From Cyclonatronum proteinivorum (GTDB taxonomy: Bacteria > Bacteroidota > Rhodothermia > Balneolales > Cyclonatronaceae): a stretch of DNA of 64,000 nt. The position numbers and the translations under genes are program-made. Below, one piece after another: positions 8,988-17,140 of this stretch; the first letter of the stretch is position 1, and each line of letters opens with the position of its first letter. The DNA is taken from assembly GCF_003353065.1 (NCBI RefSeq), contig NZ_CP027806.1, forward strand, positions 2,004,501-2,068,500. The letters run 5' to 3'. Under the pieces are notes generated by a model. That model did not search any database, had not been told where the DNA came from, and saw only the letters and a list, made by a program, of their open reading frames with translations.

Positions 8988-9053
8988 ATTAGATGAACAT
9001 CCGGCTTCACCCCAAACCTTATTGCTCAACCTTTCCGCTTTTTCGCTGTTGCT

Positions 9054-9698
9054 ATGATTACGATTGAAACCCTTACAGTAAATCCATTCAGCCAAAACAC
9101 TTTTCTGCTGATCCGCGACCGTGCCGCCCTGCTGATTGATGCCGGTTTTTCCAAAGCTTCCGAGCTCAATCAGATGATTGACCTGCTTGATGATCACAAA
9201 GCGCAGCTTAAAGCCATTGTGATTACGCATGCGCATGTTGATCATGTTATGGGTCTGCAGCGGGTGCTTGACCGTTTTGATGTGCCCGTGTATATGTCGC
9301 ACGCGGATATGTATCTCTGGGAAAACTCTCACAAACAAGTGGAGATGTTCGGTGTTTCGATGCGGCCCTTTGACTTTATCCCGGAGCCGCTTCCGCACGA
9401 TGCAGCCTGTGAAATCGCAGGCTTCCGCTTCCTGAGTCTCTTCACCCCGGGACATGCCCCGGATCACGTTTCTCTTTATTTTGAGGAAGACGGTTTCGTA
9501 GTTGCCGGGGATGTGCTGTTCAACGGCAGTATCGGACGCACCGACCTTTACAAAGGAGATTTTGAGCTGTTGAAGAAATCGATTTTCGAAAAAATTTACA
9601 CCCTGCCCGAGTCAACAGAAGTGTACTGCGGCCATGGTCCGAAAACCATTGTTGGACATGAAAAGAAATTCAATCCCTTTGTGAAAGCGGAAGCGTAG
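9054..9698 (+). CDS. metallo-beta-lactamase-fold hydrolase (glyoxalase II-like)
   Basis: The 214-residue binuclear metal hydrolase of the MBL superfamily has THAHVDHVMG (HxHxDH motif), TPGHAPDHVSLY (third metal His), GDVLFNGSIGRTDL (bridging Asp) and YCGHGPKTIVGHE (last metal His). Size and motif spacing fit the stand-alone YcbL/glyoxalase II-like group that hydrolyses thioesters. The substrate is not established by sequence. There is no obvious operon partner, and a repeat block follows. Confidence 0.88.
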   Translation: MITIETLTVNPFSQNTFLLIRDRAALLIDAGFSKASELNQMIDLLDDHKAQLKAIVITHAHVDHVMGLQRVLDRFDVPVYMSHADMYLWENSHKQVEMFGVSMRPFDFIPEPLPHDAACEIAGFRFLSLFTPGHAPDHVSLYFEEDGFVVAGDVLFNGSIGRTDLYKGDFELLKKSIFEKIYTLPESTEVYCGHGPKTIVGHEKKFNPFVKAEA

Positions 9699-10551
9699 CC
9701 GAAGGATGTATTTTGACCGCGGACGGCGGATGGCAGACCGCAGATTGCGGAAAGTGGAATGCCGAATTAACTTTTTGGGGGATTTCCCGCGGCGTTGATC
9801 GGAGCTTCCATGCATTGAGATCTCTTACATGATGCTTTGATTACGTTTTGCGGCAGTGCGTACGGTTGGGGCTTTGACTGCGCCCTTTTCATGTCCCGAT
9901 GTTCGGGATGACACTTTACTAAATGTCAAGCGGCCTTCGCGACAAAAGGCGTGGCTCGCCGCGCCGTGGTTTTCAATTCGACACTGTCATCCTGAGCGGA
10001 GCCGGAGGCGGAGTCGAAGGATCTGGGGATGGAGCTTGGGATTTTGGTTCAGACGCCCTGTTAATCCGTGCTCTGTTTATGTACCGGACCCCCGAAGCCC
10101 CCACGGCGTCATCCCGGAAACGCCTACGCAGGTGCTTGATAAATATCAGTATAGACCACCGGCGTTATCCGGGATCTACCAGTTTTGGTGTGTGTCAATG
10201 CCGGTAGCAGGCATTCTCGTGCGGGTTTAGCCAATTTAGAACAAACATCCCAAACCCGCTATTACATCGCGACAGCGCCACCTTGGCAGATCCCGGATAA
10301 TGCTGCATAACTTTGGTGTGGTTAAAATATGCCGAAATGCAGCATTTCCGGGATGACGGGACTCGGGTGGGTTGGGACCAGAAAAATCATCACAATTCCC
10401 GCCTGTCTTTATTCAATTCGCTTGCTTTGCAAACCCTTGCTATTCAGGCCCCAAGCCCAGCACAACGAGAGCCTTCGACTGCGCTGCGTTTCGCTCAGGA
10501 TGACACTCATAACCACCTCAATCTCGGGCAGTACTCATCTTTGCCCAGGCT
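9699..10551. repeat. repeat block R1: A elements flanking a B element
   Basis: There is no gene here. The block holds a degenerate purine-rich stretch (9718-9751), an A element (CATCCTGAGCGGAGC...GTCGAAGGATCTGG, 9986-10026), B1 (10106-10358) and a second A element in the opposite orientation (10471-10507). The several open frames across it are stop-poor because of base composition and match nothing. Confidence 0.85.
10106..10358. repeat. B element copy 1 (nested inverted repeats)
   Basis: The outer arms are GCGTCATCCCGGAAACGCC at the left and GCATTTCCGGGATGACGG at the right. The inner arms are GTTATCCGGGATCTACCAG and TTGGCAGATCCCGGATAATGC. It is one of five copies in the window. Confidence 0.85.
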
Positions 10552-11166
10552 TTAAAGCGATTTCAGGCGGGTGATTTCTGCTTCGCAGTGTGCGGCCCGG
10601 GTTTCGTCTTGCTTTGCGATAGTTTGCAGCACTTTGATGGCTTCTTCAATGCGGTTTTGTTTCTCGTAGATGCCTGCGAGGGTGAGGGTCGCAAGGTCTT
10701 CGCTGCGGTTGACTGCCGGCTGTTTGGCTTTGGGTGCTTCCTCTGATTGCTTCATTCGGATGCGGGTAGCTTCCGGATTGGACAGCTGCTGTATGAGACG
10801 ATCGATATCCACAAAAAAGCGCTGATCTTTTTCAGGAAGCCACTGCTGCTGCACGGTCGCGTCATCGGAGAGCACCGGTAGCCAGGCTTCGAAACCGTCG
10901 GGGTGCTGGAAGTAGTAGGGGAGATAATGAAAAAAGGGCGAACCCGGGGCAAAGGCTTTGGCCATTGCAGCGCACTTGAGCGCGTTAACCTGATCGCCCG
11001 ATTGCAGATACAGCCAGCCCAGTAAAAAATAACCCACTGCGTCGTTGCCGCGGCGCTTGAGATGTTTGTGAAGTCCTTCGATGGCCTTATCCGGTTTGCG
11101 TTCAAAAAGCTCTACATGACTTTTTAGCGATTCCGGAAGCGGGAAGGGGAAGGATTTCATCATCAT
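10552..11166 (-). CDS. TPR-repeat protein of unknown function
   Basis: The 204-residue cytoplasmic protein has no signal peptide. Tetratricopeptide-like helices are visible at about residues 25-75 (AIEGLHKHLKRRGNDAVGYF, then LYLQSGDQVNALKCAAMAKA) and at the C-terminus (LTLAGIYEKQNRIEEAIKVL). It is last in the minus-strand run miaB, sigma-54 activator, lptE, this gene, and begins about 55 bases after lptE ends. The context suggests an envelope-related or scaffolding role, but that is inference. Confidence 0.65.
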   Translation of the reverse strand: MMMKSFPFPLPESLKSHVELFERKPDKAIEGLHKHLKRRGNDAVGYFLLGWLYLQSGDQVNALKCAAMAKAFAPGSPFFHYLPYYFQHPDGFEAWLPVLSDDATVQQQWLPEKDQRFFVDIDRLIQQLSNPEATRIRMKQSEEAPKAKQPAVNRSEDLATLTLAGIYEKQNRIEEAIKVLQTIAKQDETRAAHCEAEITRLKSL

Positions 11167-11221
11167 ACAAAAAATAAAAAACGATGGATTTTATGGGAAT
11201 GAAAGCGGGCCTCAGCTGCAC

Positions 11222-11776
11222 CTACCAGCTGCCGAGCGCGTCGTTGAACATGTTACGGGCGATGGTCTGCATGGCTTCAAGGGCAGCTTCACGCTCACCG
11301 TCGATGGGGTCTTCATTGGGATCGAACTCAAACACGCCGTTGAAATTGCGGGTCCACTCCGGCTCGTCACGGTCCTGAAACTGATAGGTCGCGCGGACCG
11401 TGATTTCAACCCGGTTCAAATCGGTGCGGTCGTCGCCGGAAACGCTGAAGGGGCGGTTACGATAGTTCGTAATGGTGCCCTCGAAGAAAATATCGGCCTC
11501 ATCAGGATTTGAAGACAGCCGCAGCCGGCTTTGGTTTACAAAACGATTGATGAGCGCTTCGTTGAGATCTTCGGAGAGAAATCCAAGACCGGAATTAGAG
11601 TTGTCCGGAAAGAAGGGAATGTACACCGTGCGGACTTCCGAAGGGATGGAAACGCCGGTAAAGCTGTAGGTGAAACAGCCCGCAAGCAACAGACACGCAG
11701 CCGCTGCGCTCATAAGCGCGTAAAGTCGGTTTTTGATAAGCCGGTTCATGGGCATGGGTGCGCGGGCGGGCTTCAC
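11222..11776 (-). CDS. lptE: LptE-family outer-membrane LPS-assembly lipoprotein
   Basis: Partner of LptD in LPS insertion into the outer membrane. From ATG 11776 the protein has 184 residues. The more likely start is the internal MNRLIKNRLYALMS, which gives a clean lipoprotein signal ending in LLLAGC. The mature part begins YSFTGVSIPSEVRTVYIPFF and contains the LNEALINRFVNQSRLRL helix typical of Bacteroidota LptE. ATG 11776 overlaps the stop of the upstream sigma-54 activator by four bases (ATGA). The sigma-54 regulator next to lptE and miaB is a gene order I recall from Bacteroidota genomes. Confidence 0.85.
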   Translation of the reverse strand: MKPARAPMPMNRLIKNRLYALMSAAAACLLLAGCFTYSFTGVSIPSEVRTVYIPFFPDNSNSGLGFLSEDLNEALINRFVNQSRLRLSSNPDEADIFFEGTITNYRNRPFSVSGDDRTDLNRVEITVRATYQFQDRDEPEWTRNFNGVFEFDPNEDPIDGEREAALEAMQTIARNMFNDALGSW

Positions 11777-13113
11777 GGTTGGAGTCCGTACTGATCGATT
11801 TTGCGGTAAAGCGTGCGCTCGCTCATGCCGAGCGTTTCAGCCGTTTTGCGGCGGTTGCCGTCGAAGCGCTCGAGCGCGTACTGAATCAGGAACTTCTCTG
11901 TCTGTTCGATGGAAGGCACGTCATCAAGTTTGCGAAGGTAATCAAGAAGGGTCGGTTCTTCGGGGGCTTCTTCGGTTTGGACTTCCGTCCCGCGCTTACC
12001 TTCGGGCTGAATTCCGCGCCCGGCCTGCGTCCCTTTGCCGCCCGGGTAGCCTTCCGATTCATAATTCCAGCCCGGCTCGCGGTACCCCTGCTGATAAGGG
12101 CTGTCGCCGCTGACCGGCGCACCAAGCAAAGGCAGAGATCGCAGGGGCTTGCCGTCGGGGTTCATGCTGCTGTAAATAAGGGTGCCCAGCATTTTTTTGA
12201 TGTCCGAAATTTCGGTCCGCAGCTCCAGAAGCGTCGCATAAAACATGTGCCGCTCGCGCTCATCCGACTGCTCCCGGTACCCGCTGCCAATCGCCATCGG
12301 CAGGTTATCGGTTGAGCCGTGATGTTGCCGGCCTTTGAGATACTTTTGCAGCTTCTCGGCGGTCACAAACTGCGACTTCTCCAGCACGACCAGCTGTTCG
12401 GCCACATTCCGCAGCTCGCGGATGTTGCCTGGCCAGCGGTAGGAAACAAGAAGCTCTTTGGCGTCATCCGAAAAGCCCTGAAACACGGAATCATACTTGC
12501 GGGCATAATCTTCCACAAACTTCCGGAAAATAAGGGGGATATCTTCCTTGCGGTTGCGCAGGGGCGGGATGTGAATGGTCACCGTGTCAAGGCGGTAATA
12601 GAGATCTTCGCGGAAATGTCCTTTCTGCACATCATCCCATAAATCACGGTTGGTAGCGGTGATAATGCGGACATCGGTCTTGCTTACAACACTTGATCCG
12701 ACCCGGTAATACTCGCCGTTTTCGAGTATGCGCAAAAGCTTGACCTGCACATTCTTGGGCGTATCGCCGATTTCATCCAGAAAAATGGTGCCGCCGTTGG
12801 CCATTTCAAAATAGCCCTGCCGCGCCTGATCAGCCCCGGTAAAGGATCCCTTCTCATGACCAAAAAGCTCGCTCTCGATGATGCCTTCCGGAATGGCTCC
12901 GCAGTTGACAATCACCAGTTTTTTATCCTTGCGCTCGCTCAGTCCGTGAATCACCTTCGCCATCACATCTTTACCGACGCCGCTTTCCCCGCGCAGTAAA
13001 ATGTTGATTTTCGTAGGCGCGACCATCGCCGCCTTGTTAAGCACGCGCATAAGGCTTTCGGAATGACCGATAAGCCCGTATTTGTCCTGAATCTTGCGAA
13101 TGTTCTCGTTCAT
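11773..13113 (-). CDS. sigma-54-dependent transcriptional activator without sensory domain
   Basis: The AAA+ bacterial enhancer-binding protein starts at MNENIRKIQDKYG; an in-frame ATG also exists at 13167. The AAA+ domain occupies about the first 240 residues: Walker A GESGVGKD, the sigma-54 contact loop GSFTGA (usual GAFTGA), Walker B GGTIFLDEIGD, the arginine-finger region FREDLYYRLDTV, and RWPGNIRELRN. After a poorly conserved linker of about 130 residues comes a Fis-type helix-turn-helix (RRKTAETLGMSERTLYRKI). No receiver, GAF or PAS domain precedes the AAA+ core, so its activity must be controlled by another protein or be constitutive. The stop codon overlaps lptE. Confidence 0.92.
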   Translation of the reverse strand: MNENIRKIQDKYGLIGHSESLMRVLNKAAMVAPTKINILLRGESGVGKDVMAKVIHGLSERKDKKLVIVNCGAIPEGIIESELFGHEKGSFTGADQARQGYFEMANGGTIFLDEIGDTPKNVQVKLLRILENGEYYRVGSSVVSKTDVRIITATNRDLWDDVQKGHFREDLYYRLDTVTIHIPPLRNRKEDIPLIFRKFVEDYARKYDSVFQGFSDDAKELLVSYRWPGNIRELRNVAEQLVVLEKSQFVTAEKLQKYLKGRQHHGSTDNLPMAIGSGYREQSDERERHMFYATLLELRTEISDIKKMLGTLIYSSMNPDGKPLRSLPLLGAPVSGDSPYQQGYREPGWNYESEGYPGGKGTQAGRGIQPEGKRGTEVQTEEAPEEPTLLDYLRKLDDVPSIEQTEKFLIQYALERFDGNRRKTAETLGMSERTLYRKIDQYGLQP

Positions 13114-13216
13114 TTGATCAAATCCTGTAGGTAATGTTGACCTTCTGTGCAGCCTGCCGCCTCCCAAAGAAAAAGGCAGACCGGCATGAAGCGGACTGCC
13201 TTATTAAGACGGAAAC

Positions 13217-14659
13217 TTACACGCGAACCGGCTCAGCTTTTAAATCCGCATATTCAGACTGACTGAAAGCTTGTATGGAGCTGCGTCCGAGCGGCTTGCC
13301 TTTCAGCGTTGCGGCAGTTCTGTCCGTAATCCGAACCTTCACATACTCGCCGGGCTGATAGTCCATGCGATCGAAAACCACCATCTTATTGGTATCGGTA
13401 CGACCGCTGAGCTGCGCCGCATTGCGCTTGCTTTCACCTTCGACCAATACAAGATGTGTGCGCCCGATTTCTTCACGGTTGAGAGCCGCCTGATTCCGCA
13501 TTTGCAGCTCGATAATTTCAGAAAGCCGGCGCTTTTTAACCTCCTCGGGGATGTCATCCTCGAACTTGCGGTGTGCCAGCGTGCGCTCGCGCTCGGAATA
13601 GGCAAACATATAGGCAAGGTCGTAGCGCACAATATCCATAAGCGAAAGCGTATCTTCATGCTGCGCTTCGGTCTCCCCGCAGAACCCGGTGATGATATCC
13701 GTAGAAAGCGCAACCCCCGGAATAATTTCCTTCATGCGGTCAATCAGGCTGAGATAGGCCTCGCGGGTGTACGGACGCCGCATGCGTTTCAGCACTTCGC
13801 TGTTACCCGACTGCGCCGGGATATGGATATAGTTACAGATATTGGGCCGCTCATTGATAATGCTCAGCAACTCATCAGGGAAATCTTTCGGATGAGAAGT
13901 CGAAAAGCGAATCCGCATTTCAGGATCAACAAGGCTTGCCCGGTACATGAGCTCAGCGAAGGTTGTGCCGTTATCATTGTACGAATTCACATTTTGCCCG
14001 AGAAGCGTCACCTCGCGGTAACCATTTTCGCTGAGCTGACGAATTTCATCCAAAATCGAATCAATCGAACGGCTGCGTTCACGTCCGCGGGTAAAAGGCA
14101 CGACGCAAAACGAACACATATTGTCACAGCCGCGCATAATCGAAACGAAAGCCGTAACCCCGTTACCTGTAGTGCGCACCGGAGCAATATCGGCATAGGT
14201 TTCTTCGAGAGAGAGAATCACGTTCACGGCTTTACGACCGTCATCAACCTGCGCGAGCAGGTTCGGGATATCGCGGTAGGCGTCGGGACCAACCACAAGA
14301 TCGACCAGCTTTTCTTCATCCAGAAACTTCTCCCGGATACGCTCGGCCATGCACCCCAGCACCCCCACAATCTGATCTTGCTGATTCTTATTTCGAACCG
14401 AGCGAAAGTACTTCAGGCGATCCCAGACTTTGCGCTCAGCATTATCCCGGATGGAGCAGGTGTTCACAAAAACAATATCGGCCTGTTCAGGACTCGCAGC
14501 TGCCTTATGCCCCTGATCGGTCATAATAGAATTCACGATTTCAGAGTCAGAAAAATTCATCTGACAGCCGTAGGTTTCAATAAAATATGTTTTTTGTTCC
14601 AAGATCTTCAGTACTACGTGTTGGTGTGTGGAAATGAAAGTGAGCCGTTTTTCAGCCAA
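13217..14659 (-). CDS. miaB: tRNA-2-methylthio-N6-dimethylallyladenosine synthase
   Basis: Radical-SAM methylthiotransferase modifying A37 of tRNAs that read UNN codons. The 480-residue protein has the N-terminal UPF0004 domain ([18 protein letters not shown] and [14 protein letters not shown] provide the auxiliary-cluster cysteines), the radical-SAM motif [20 protein letters not shown] and a C-terminal TRAM domain ([20 protein letters not shown] to [14 protein letters not shown]). It carries two Fe-S clusters and therefore depends on the suf system at 53-59 kb. It is first in the run toward the sigma-54 activator, lptE and the TPR gene. The nearby TATCTTTA at about 14670 may be its promoter. 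Confidence 0.96.
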   Translation of the reverse strand: MAEKRLTFISTHQHVVLKILEQKTYFIETYGCQMNFSDSEIVNSIMTDQGHKAAASPEQADIVFVNTCSIRDNAERKVWDRLKYFRSVRNKNQQDQIVGVLGCMAERIREKFLDEEKLVDLVVGPDAYRDIPNLLAQVDDGRKAVNVILSLEETYADIAPVRTTGNGVTAFVSIMRGCDNMCSFCVVPFTRGRERSRSIDSILDEIRQLSENGYREVTLLGQNVNSYNDNGTTFAELMYRASLVDPEMRIRFSTSHPKDFPDELLSIINERPNICNYIHIPAQSGNSEVLKRMRRPYTREAYLSLIDRMKEIIPGVALSTDIITGFCGETEAQHEDTLSLMDIVRYDLAYMFAYSERERTLAHRKFEDDIPEEVKKRRLSEIIELQMRNQAALNREEIGRTHLVLVEGESKRNAAQLSGRTDTNKMVVFDRMDYQPGEYVKVRITDRTAATLKGKPLGRSSIQAFSQSEYADLKAEPVRV

Positions 14660-14723
14660 ACCTAAAGATAATCAATTTTAGCGGTTTTGACACCTTTGGG
14701 CTGACTTTTTGGCAGAAGCAAAC

Positions 14724-15239
14724 TCAGCCCGATCTCCGGAACCGGATACGAAGCTGTTCGGTGCGCTGAAGTGCTTCACTCACGCTGCGGCTGTCCGGCA
14801 AGGAAGGCGGAAGGGCAGTATCCTCAAAAGGTGAATCCTCAAAAACATCCGGATTCCACAAAGCCCGCTGCCGGTCGGTTTCGGGTATGTAGCCTGAAAT
14901 CCGGGAAGCCGGCAGCTCAAGCAGCTCATGATGAAACCGGTGCCAGCTGTTATGCAGCCGCTGAAAAAGCAGAAACAGCCCCGAAACCAGGCGCTCATCC
15001 CCGCTGTCGTCGCAGGCCTGATATAAATTACGGTAGCGCTGAAGGTCCAGACAAATGGATTCAAGCTGCGCACACAGCGCTTCATGTCGCGCCTCCGGAC
15101 CAAGCGCCTCCGCGGTATCTGCCGCTTCAGCCTCATACCGGCTCCGGTTATACTGCAGCCGCTGCAGCGTACCAAGCGCAAGCAACTGCGCGGTCGACCA
15201 AAACTGCAGATCGCCGGTGGGCTCTCCTGATGGATTCAT
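14724..15239 (-). CDS. hypothetical helical protein
   Basis: The 171-residue protein has no recognisable family. It is strongly helical with many Leu/Arg/Gln residues (AQLLALGTLQRLQYNRSRYE, then LDLQRYRNLYQACDDS). The central part (FHHELLELPASRISGY) is followed by an acidic, Pro/Ser-rich tail. There is no signal peptide or membrane segment. It lies between pyrE and miaB on the same strand, 54 bases after pyrE ends, and its codon use looks like its neighbours'. Real-gene status rests on length, operon position and absence of a better frame. Confidence 0.6.
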   Translation of the reverse strand: MNPSGEPTGDLQFWSTAQLLALGTLQRLQYNRSRYEAEAADTAEALGPEARHEALCAQLESICLDLQRYRNLYQACDDSGDERLVSGLFLLFQRLHNSWHRFHHELLELPASRISGYIPETDRQRALWNPDVFEDSPFEDTALPPSLPDSRSVSEALQRTEQLRIRFRRSG

Positions 15240-15293
15240 GCCGGGCTTACCTTATATATGGCTAAAAAACGAATGACGCAGATGGTGCTGACC

Positions 15294-15941
15294 TCACAAA
15301 CCTTTCGGCCAGGTTTCCGGATCCTGCCGCCAGGCCGTAAGCAGCTCAAGATCTTTCTGCGCAACAAAACCGAACTTGACCCCCGCTTCGAGCAGGGTAT
15401 CATAATTGGTAAGCGCATTCACCTTTAACTCTTTCTCCTCAAAACGCGACGCTGCCTGCGTAAACCCATAGTTGAAAATAGAAACAATGCCCAGCACCTC
15501 AACGCCGATAAACTGCAGGGCTTTGGCAACGGAAATCGCAGATTCGCCCGTAGAAACCAAATCCTCAATAATCACCGCCTTTTCCCCTTTCTGAATGCCG
15601 CCCTCAATCTGATTGGTCGTGCCATGCTGTTTCGGCTTGCTGCGAACATACGCCATAGGCTTATTCATCCGATCAGCAATCCAGGCCGCATGCGGAATAC
15701 CCGCCGTTGAAGTCCCCGCAATCACATCCGTATCCGGATAGGTCTCCCGGATAAAGGCAGTAAACTCATCCGCAATTTTAGCACGAAGCTCCGGAAAACG
15801 CAGCGTCAGGCGATTGTCGCAATAAATAGGAGAATTCCAGCCGGAAGTCCAGCGAAACGGCGTATGCGGACGCAGAATAACAGCATTAATCTCGAGCAGG
15901 CTGATCGCAAGCTCCTTGGCGAAAGTCGGGTTAATAATCAT
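15294..15941 (-). CDS. pyrE: orotate phosphoribosyltransferase
   Basis: Makes orotidine 5'-phosphate from orotate and PRPP in pyrimidine synthesis. Starting at MIINPTFAKELAISLLE (ATG 15941) the protein has 215 residues, the normal size. Motifs are TPFRWTSGWNSPIYCDNR, the catalytic-loop region KPKQHGTTNQIEGG and the PRPP-binding block KAVIIEDLVSTGESA. An in-frame ATG at 15986 would add 15 residues encoded by a terminator-like hairpin, so it is less likely. The leader carries a U-rich reading frame overlapping an intrinsic terminator just ahead of the start, suggesting pyrimidine-sensitive attenuation (see findings). Confidence 0.94.
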   Translation of the reverse strand: MIINPTFAKELAISLLEINAVILRPHTPFRWTSGWNSPIYCDNRLTLRFPELRAKIADEFTAFIRETYPDTDVIAGTSTAGIPHAAWIADRMNKPMAYVRSKPKQHGTTNQIEGGIQKGEKAVIIEDLVSTGESAISVAKALQFIGVEVLGIVSIFNYGFTQAASRFEEKELKVNALTNYDTLLEAGVKFGFVAQKDLELLTAWRQDPETWPKGL

Positions 15942-16071
15942 CTTGTAAAATATTCTGATATGAAAAAAGCCTGCAACAGGCTTCAAAAAAAGTGATAGAG
16001 CAGATGTAGGGTGCTGAAACGATCAGATAAAAAAACAGCCTGAAAGTCTGAATATACAGCAGTTGCACCAC
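15931..16071 (-). other. candidate pyrE leader-peptide frame
   Basis: A minus-strand frame open from far upstream ends with TAA at 15933-15931, overlapping the pyrE start. A GTG start near 16071 would give a peptide of about 46 residues rich in Phe/Tyr/Leu/Ile encoded by U-rich codons (RLFFYLIVSAP, then SITFFEACCRLF). It covers two T7 runs and the whole terminator hairpin. The start codon is a guess; the frame could also be read from further upstream (first ATG at 16278). Confidence 0.4.
15961..15983 (-). terminator. terminator-like hairpin in the pyrE leader (candidate attenuator)
   Basis: On the minus strand AAGCCTG-TTG-CAGGCTT is followed by a TTTT run, a compact intrinsic terminator ending about 20 bases before the pyrE ATG. 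There is no minus-strand gene upstream whose transcription it would end, so an attenuator role for pyrE is the simplest reading. Confidence 0.7.
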
Positions 16072-16553
16072 GCCACAGTGCAGAATCAAACAGGGTGCAA
16101 TGGTGAACAAATTAGCCTGATAAAATACTTTAAAATCACAAAAATTCAAATAAAGGACCTGCGGACAAACCAAAACCCGCACACAAAACCCCACAAACCA
16201 AACCCAAAAGGCTACGGCGGCAACAGTAGCGGCAACGGCAGCAGCAGCTGCAACGCCAAACCGCACACCGAACCACAAAGCCCTGCCACCAAACGCACGG
16301 GCATGCCAAGGCTCTTATTTTTTTGGGTAAAACTCAGAGAACATCAAGGGCGCACAGACAGATTGACACCCCCCAAATCGAAGATCAATGCGTTGCTTTT
16401 TTTCCTCAGCAGACGACAGATTTCAGACCGCCGACCGCCGACCGCCGACCGCCGATTGCAGATTGCAGAAAAGACGGGTTTGAATCTGCCGAATTCAGTG
16501 AGCAAGGTTTGTACGGTTTTTTGATAGAAGTTTTGGCCCCGCTTAACCCTCCA
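15990..16553. repeat. intergenic stretch with an F element copy
   Basis: Apart from the pyrE leader, 16080-16310 holds A/C-rich low-complexity sequence with no supportable gene. An F element lies at 16315-16470: the ACTCAGAGAACATCAAGGG and CCCCAAATCGAAGATCAATG blocks are followed by a short iterated GACCGCCGACCGCC tract (six or so copies of CCGCCGA-like units). F elements recur at 21.5-21.7, 26.56-26.8 and 48.7-48.97 kb. Confidence 0.7.
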
Positions 16554-16979
16554 AGGGTTCCTTATGTTTGGCGCTGGGAGATTGAAGTCAACTTTCGAGA
16601 GCAGAAAACCCTGATGGGCTGCGGGCAGGCACAGGTGCGCAACCAGCACTCCGCCGAAGGTGTACCTAAGTTTGTTACAGCGGTGTACAGTCTGTTACTG
16701 CTTGCCGCTGAACACTGCAGCAGGCAGAATGATCCACCGGTCCAAATGCTGCAACGTGCCAAGTGGTACCCCGAGAAAGAAAACAGCAGGTGGACGACAG
16801 GAGACATTTGTAACCGCTTCAGGGCGGAATACTACAGCAAAGCCATAGGGGTGAGTTTTGACGGCTTCATGAACAAAAGGTACCGAAAGCAGAACCACCT
16901 AAAACTGCTAAACCCGGCTTTATCGGCCATGATTAGCATCAGAACTTAGCCAAACTCCAGTAACCCTCCAAGGGTTCCT
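16544..16979. repeat. 19-bp direct repeats bracketing the transposase remnant
   Basis: TAACCCTCCAAGGGTTCCT occurs at 16544-16562 and again at 16961-16979. Each copy is itself nearly palindromic (AACCCTCCAAGGGTT). The transposase frame reads through the left copy. Confidence 0.85.
16554..16949 (+). pseudogene. C-terminal fragment of an IS4-type DDE transposase
   Basis: The frame contains YVWRWEIEVNFREQKTLMG, which fits the IS4-family Y-(2)-R-(3)-E-(6)-K signature exactly and includes the third catalytic acid. It is followed by VRNQHSAEGVPKFVTAVYSL and a basic tail ending ISIRT. The N-terminal two thirds with the two catalytic Asp residues are missing; sequence upstream is repeat-derived. The fragment lies between two direct copies of TAACCCTCCAAGGGTTCCT (16544-16562 and 16961-16979). 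It is a remnant, not an active element. Confidence 0.8.
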
Positions 16980-16999
16980 AAACCCTTGGAGGGTTTCAT
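16962..16999 (+). terminator. terminator-like 15-bp perfect hairpin after the transposase remnant
   Basis: AACCCTCCAAGGGTT (16962-16976) pairs perfectly with AACCCTTGGAGGGTT (16981-16995) around a CCTA loop, followed by a T-rich stretch (TTTCATTTTAT). It works as a terminator sequence on the plus strand and reuses the direct repeat as its left arm. Confidence 0.7.
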
Positions 17000-17021
17000 T
17001 TTATCCCCATCTTGACCTTAA

Positions 17022-17140
17022 TATTATATGGGATATAAAACTCCCCTGTTGAGAGGGGCATTATCACTGTGTCACCGCATAGTATGTCAGTGTATCATTT
17101 TTAGGCTATAATGTTGTTAATATTTGGGATACAAAACTCC
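17022..17140. repeat. H element copy 1
   Basis: It contains a CTCCCCTGTTGAGAGGGG palindrome, then TGTGTCACCGCATAGTATGT, CAGTGTATCATTTTTAGGC and TAATGTTGTTAATATTTGGG. The same roughly 95-base unit appears twice in tandem at 20.45-20.64 kb. It always leads into the left end of a C element. Confidence 0.8.

Noticed and set aside
9856-10574. Overlapping frames of 80-124 codons
   Set aside because: They fall in B and A repeats with strong base bias; no protein-like composition and no match between copies.
13271-14665. 464-codon plus-strand frame
   Set aside because: Full-length antisense of miaB; long only because of GC-biased third positions.
15236-15418. Minus-strand 60-codon frame between the hypothetical gene and pyrE
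   Set aside because: It overlaps the pyrE C-terminal coding region in another frame and has no supporting signal.
16562-16949. Intact insertion sequence
   Set aside because: Only the C-terminal catalytic-Glu part of the transposase is present; the first two catalytic Asp regions and terminal inverted repeats of an IS are not seen.
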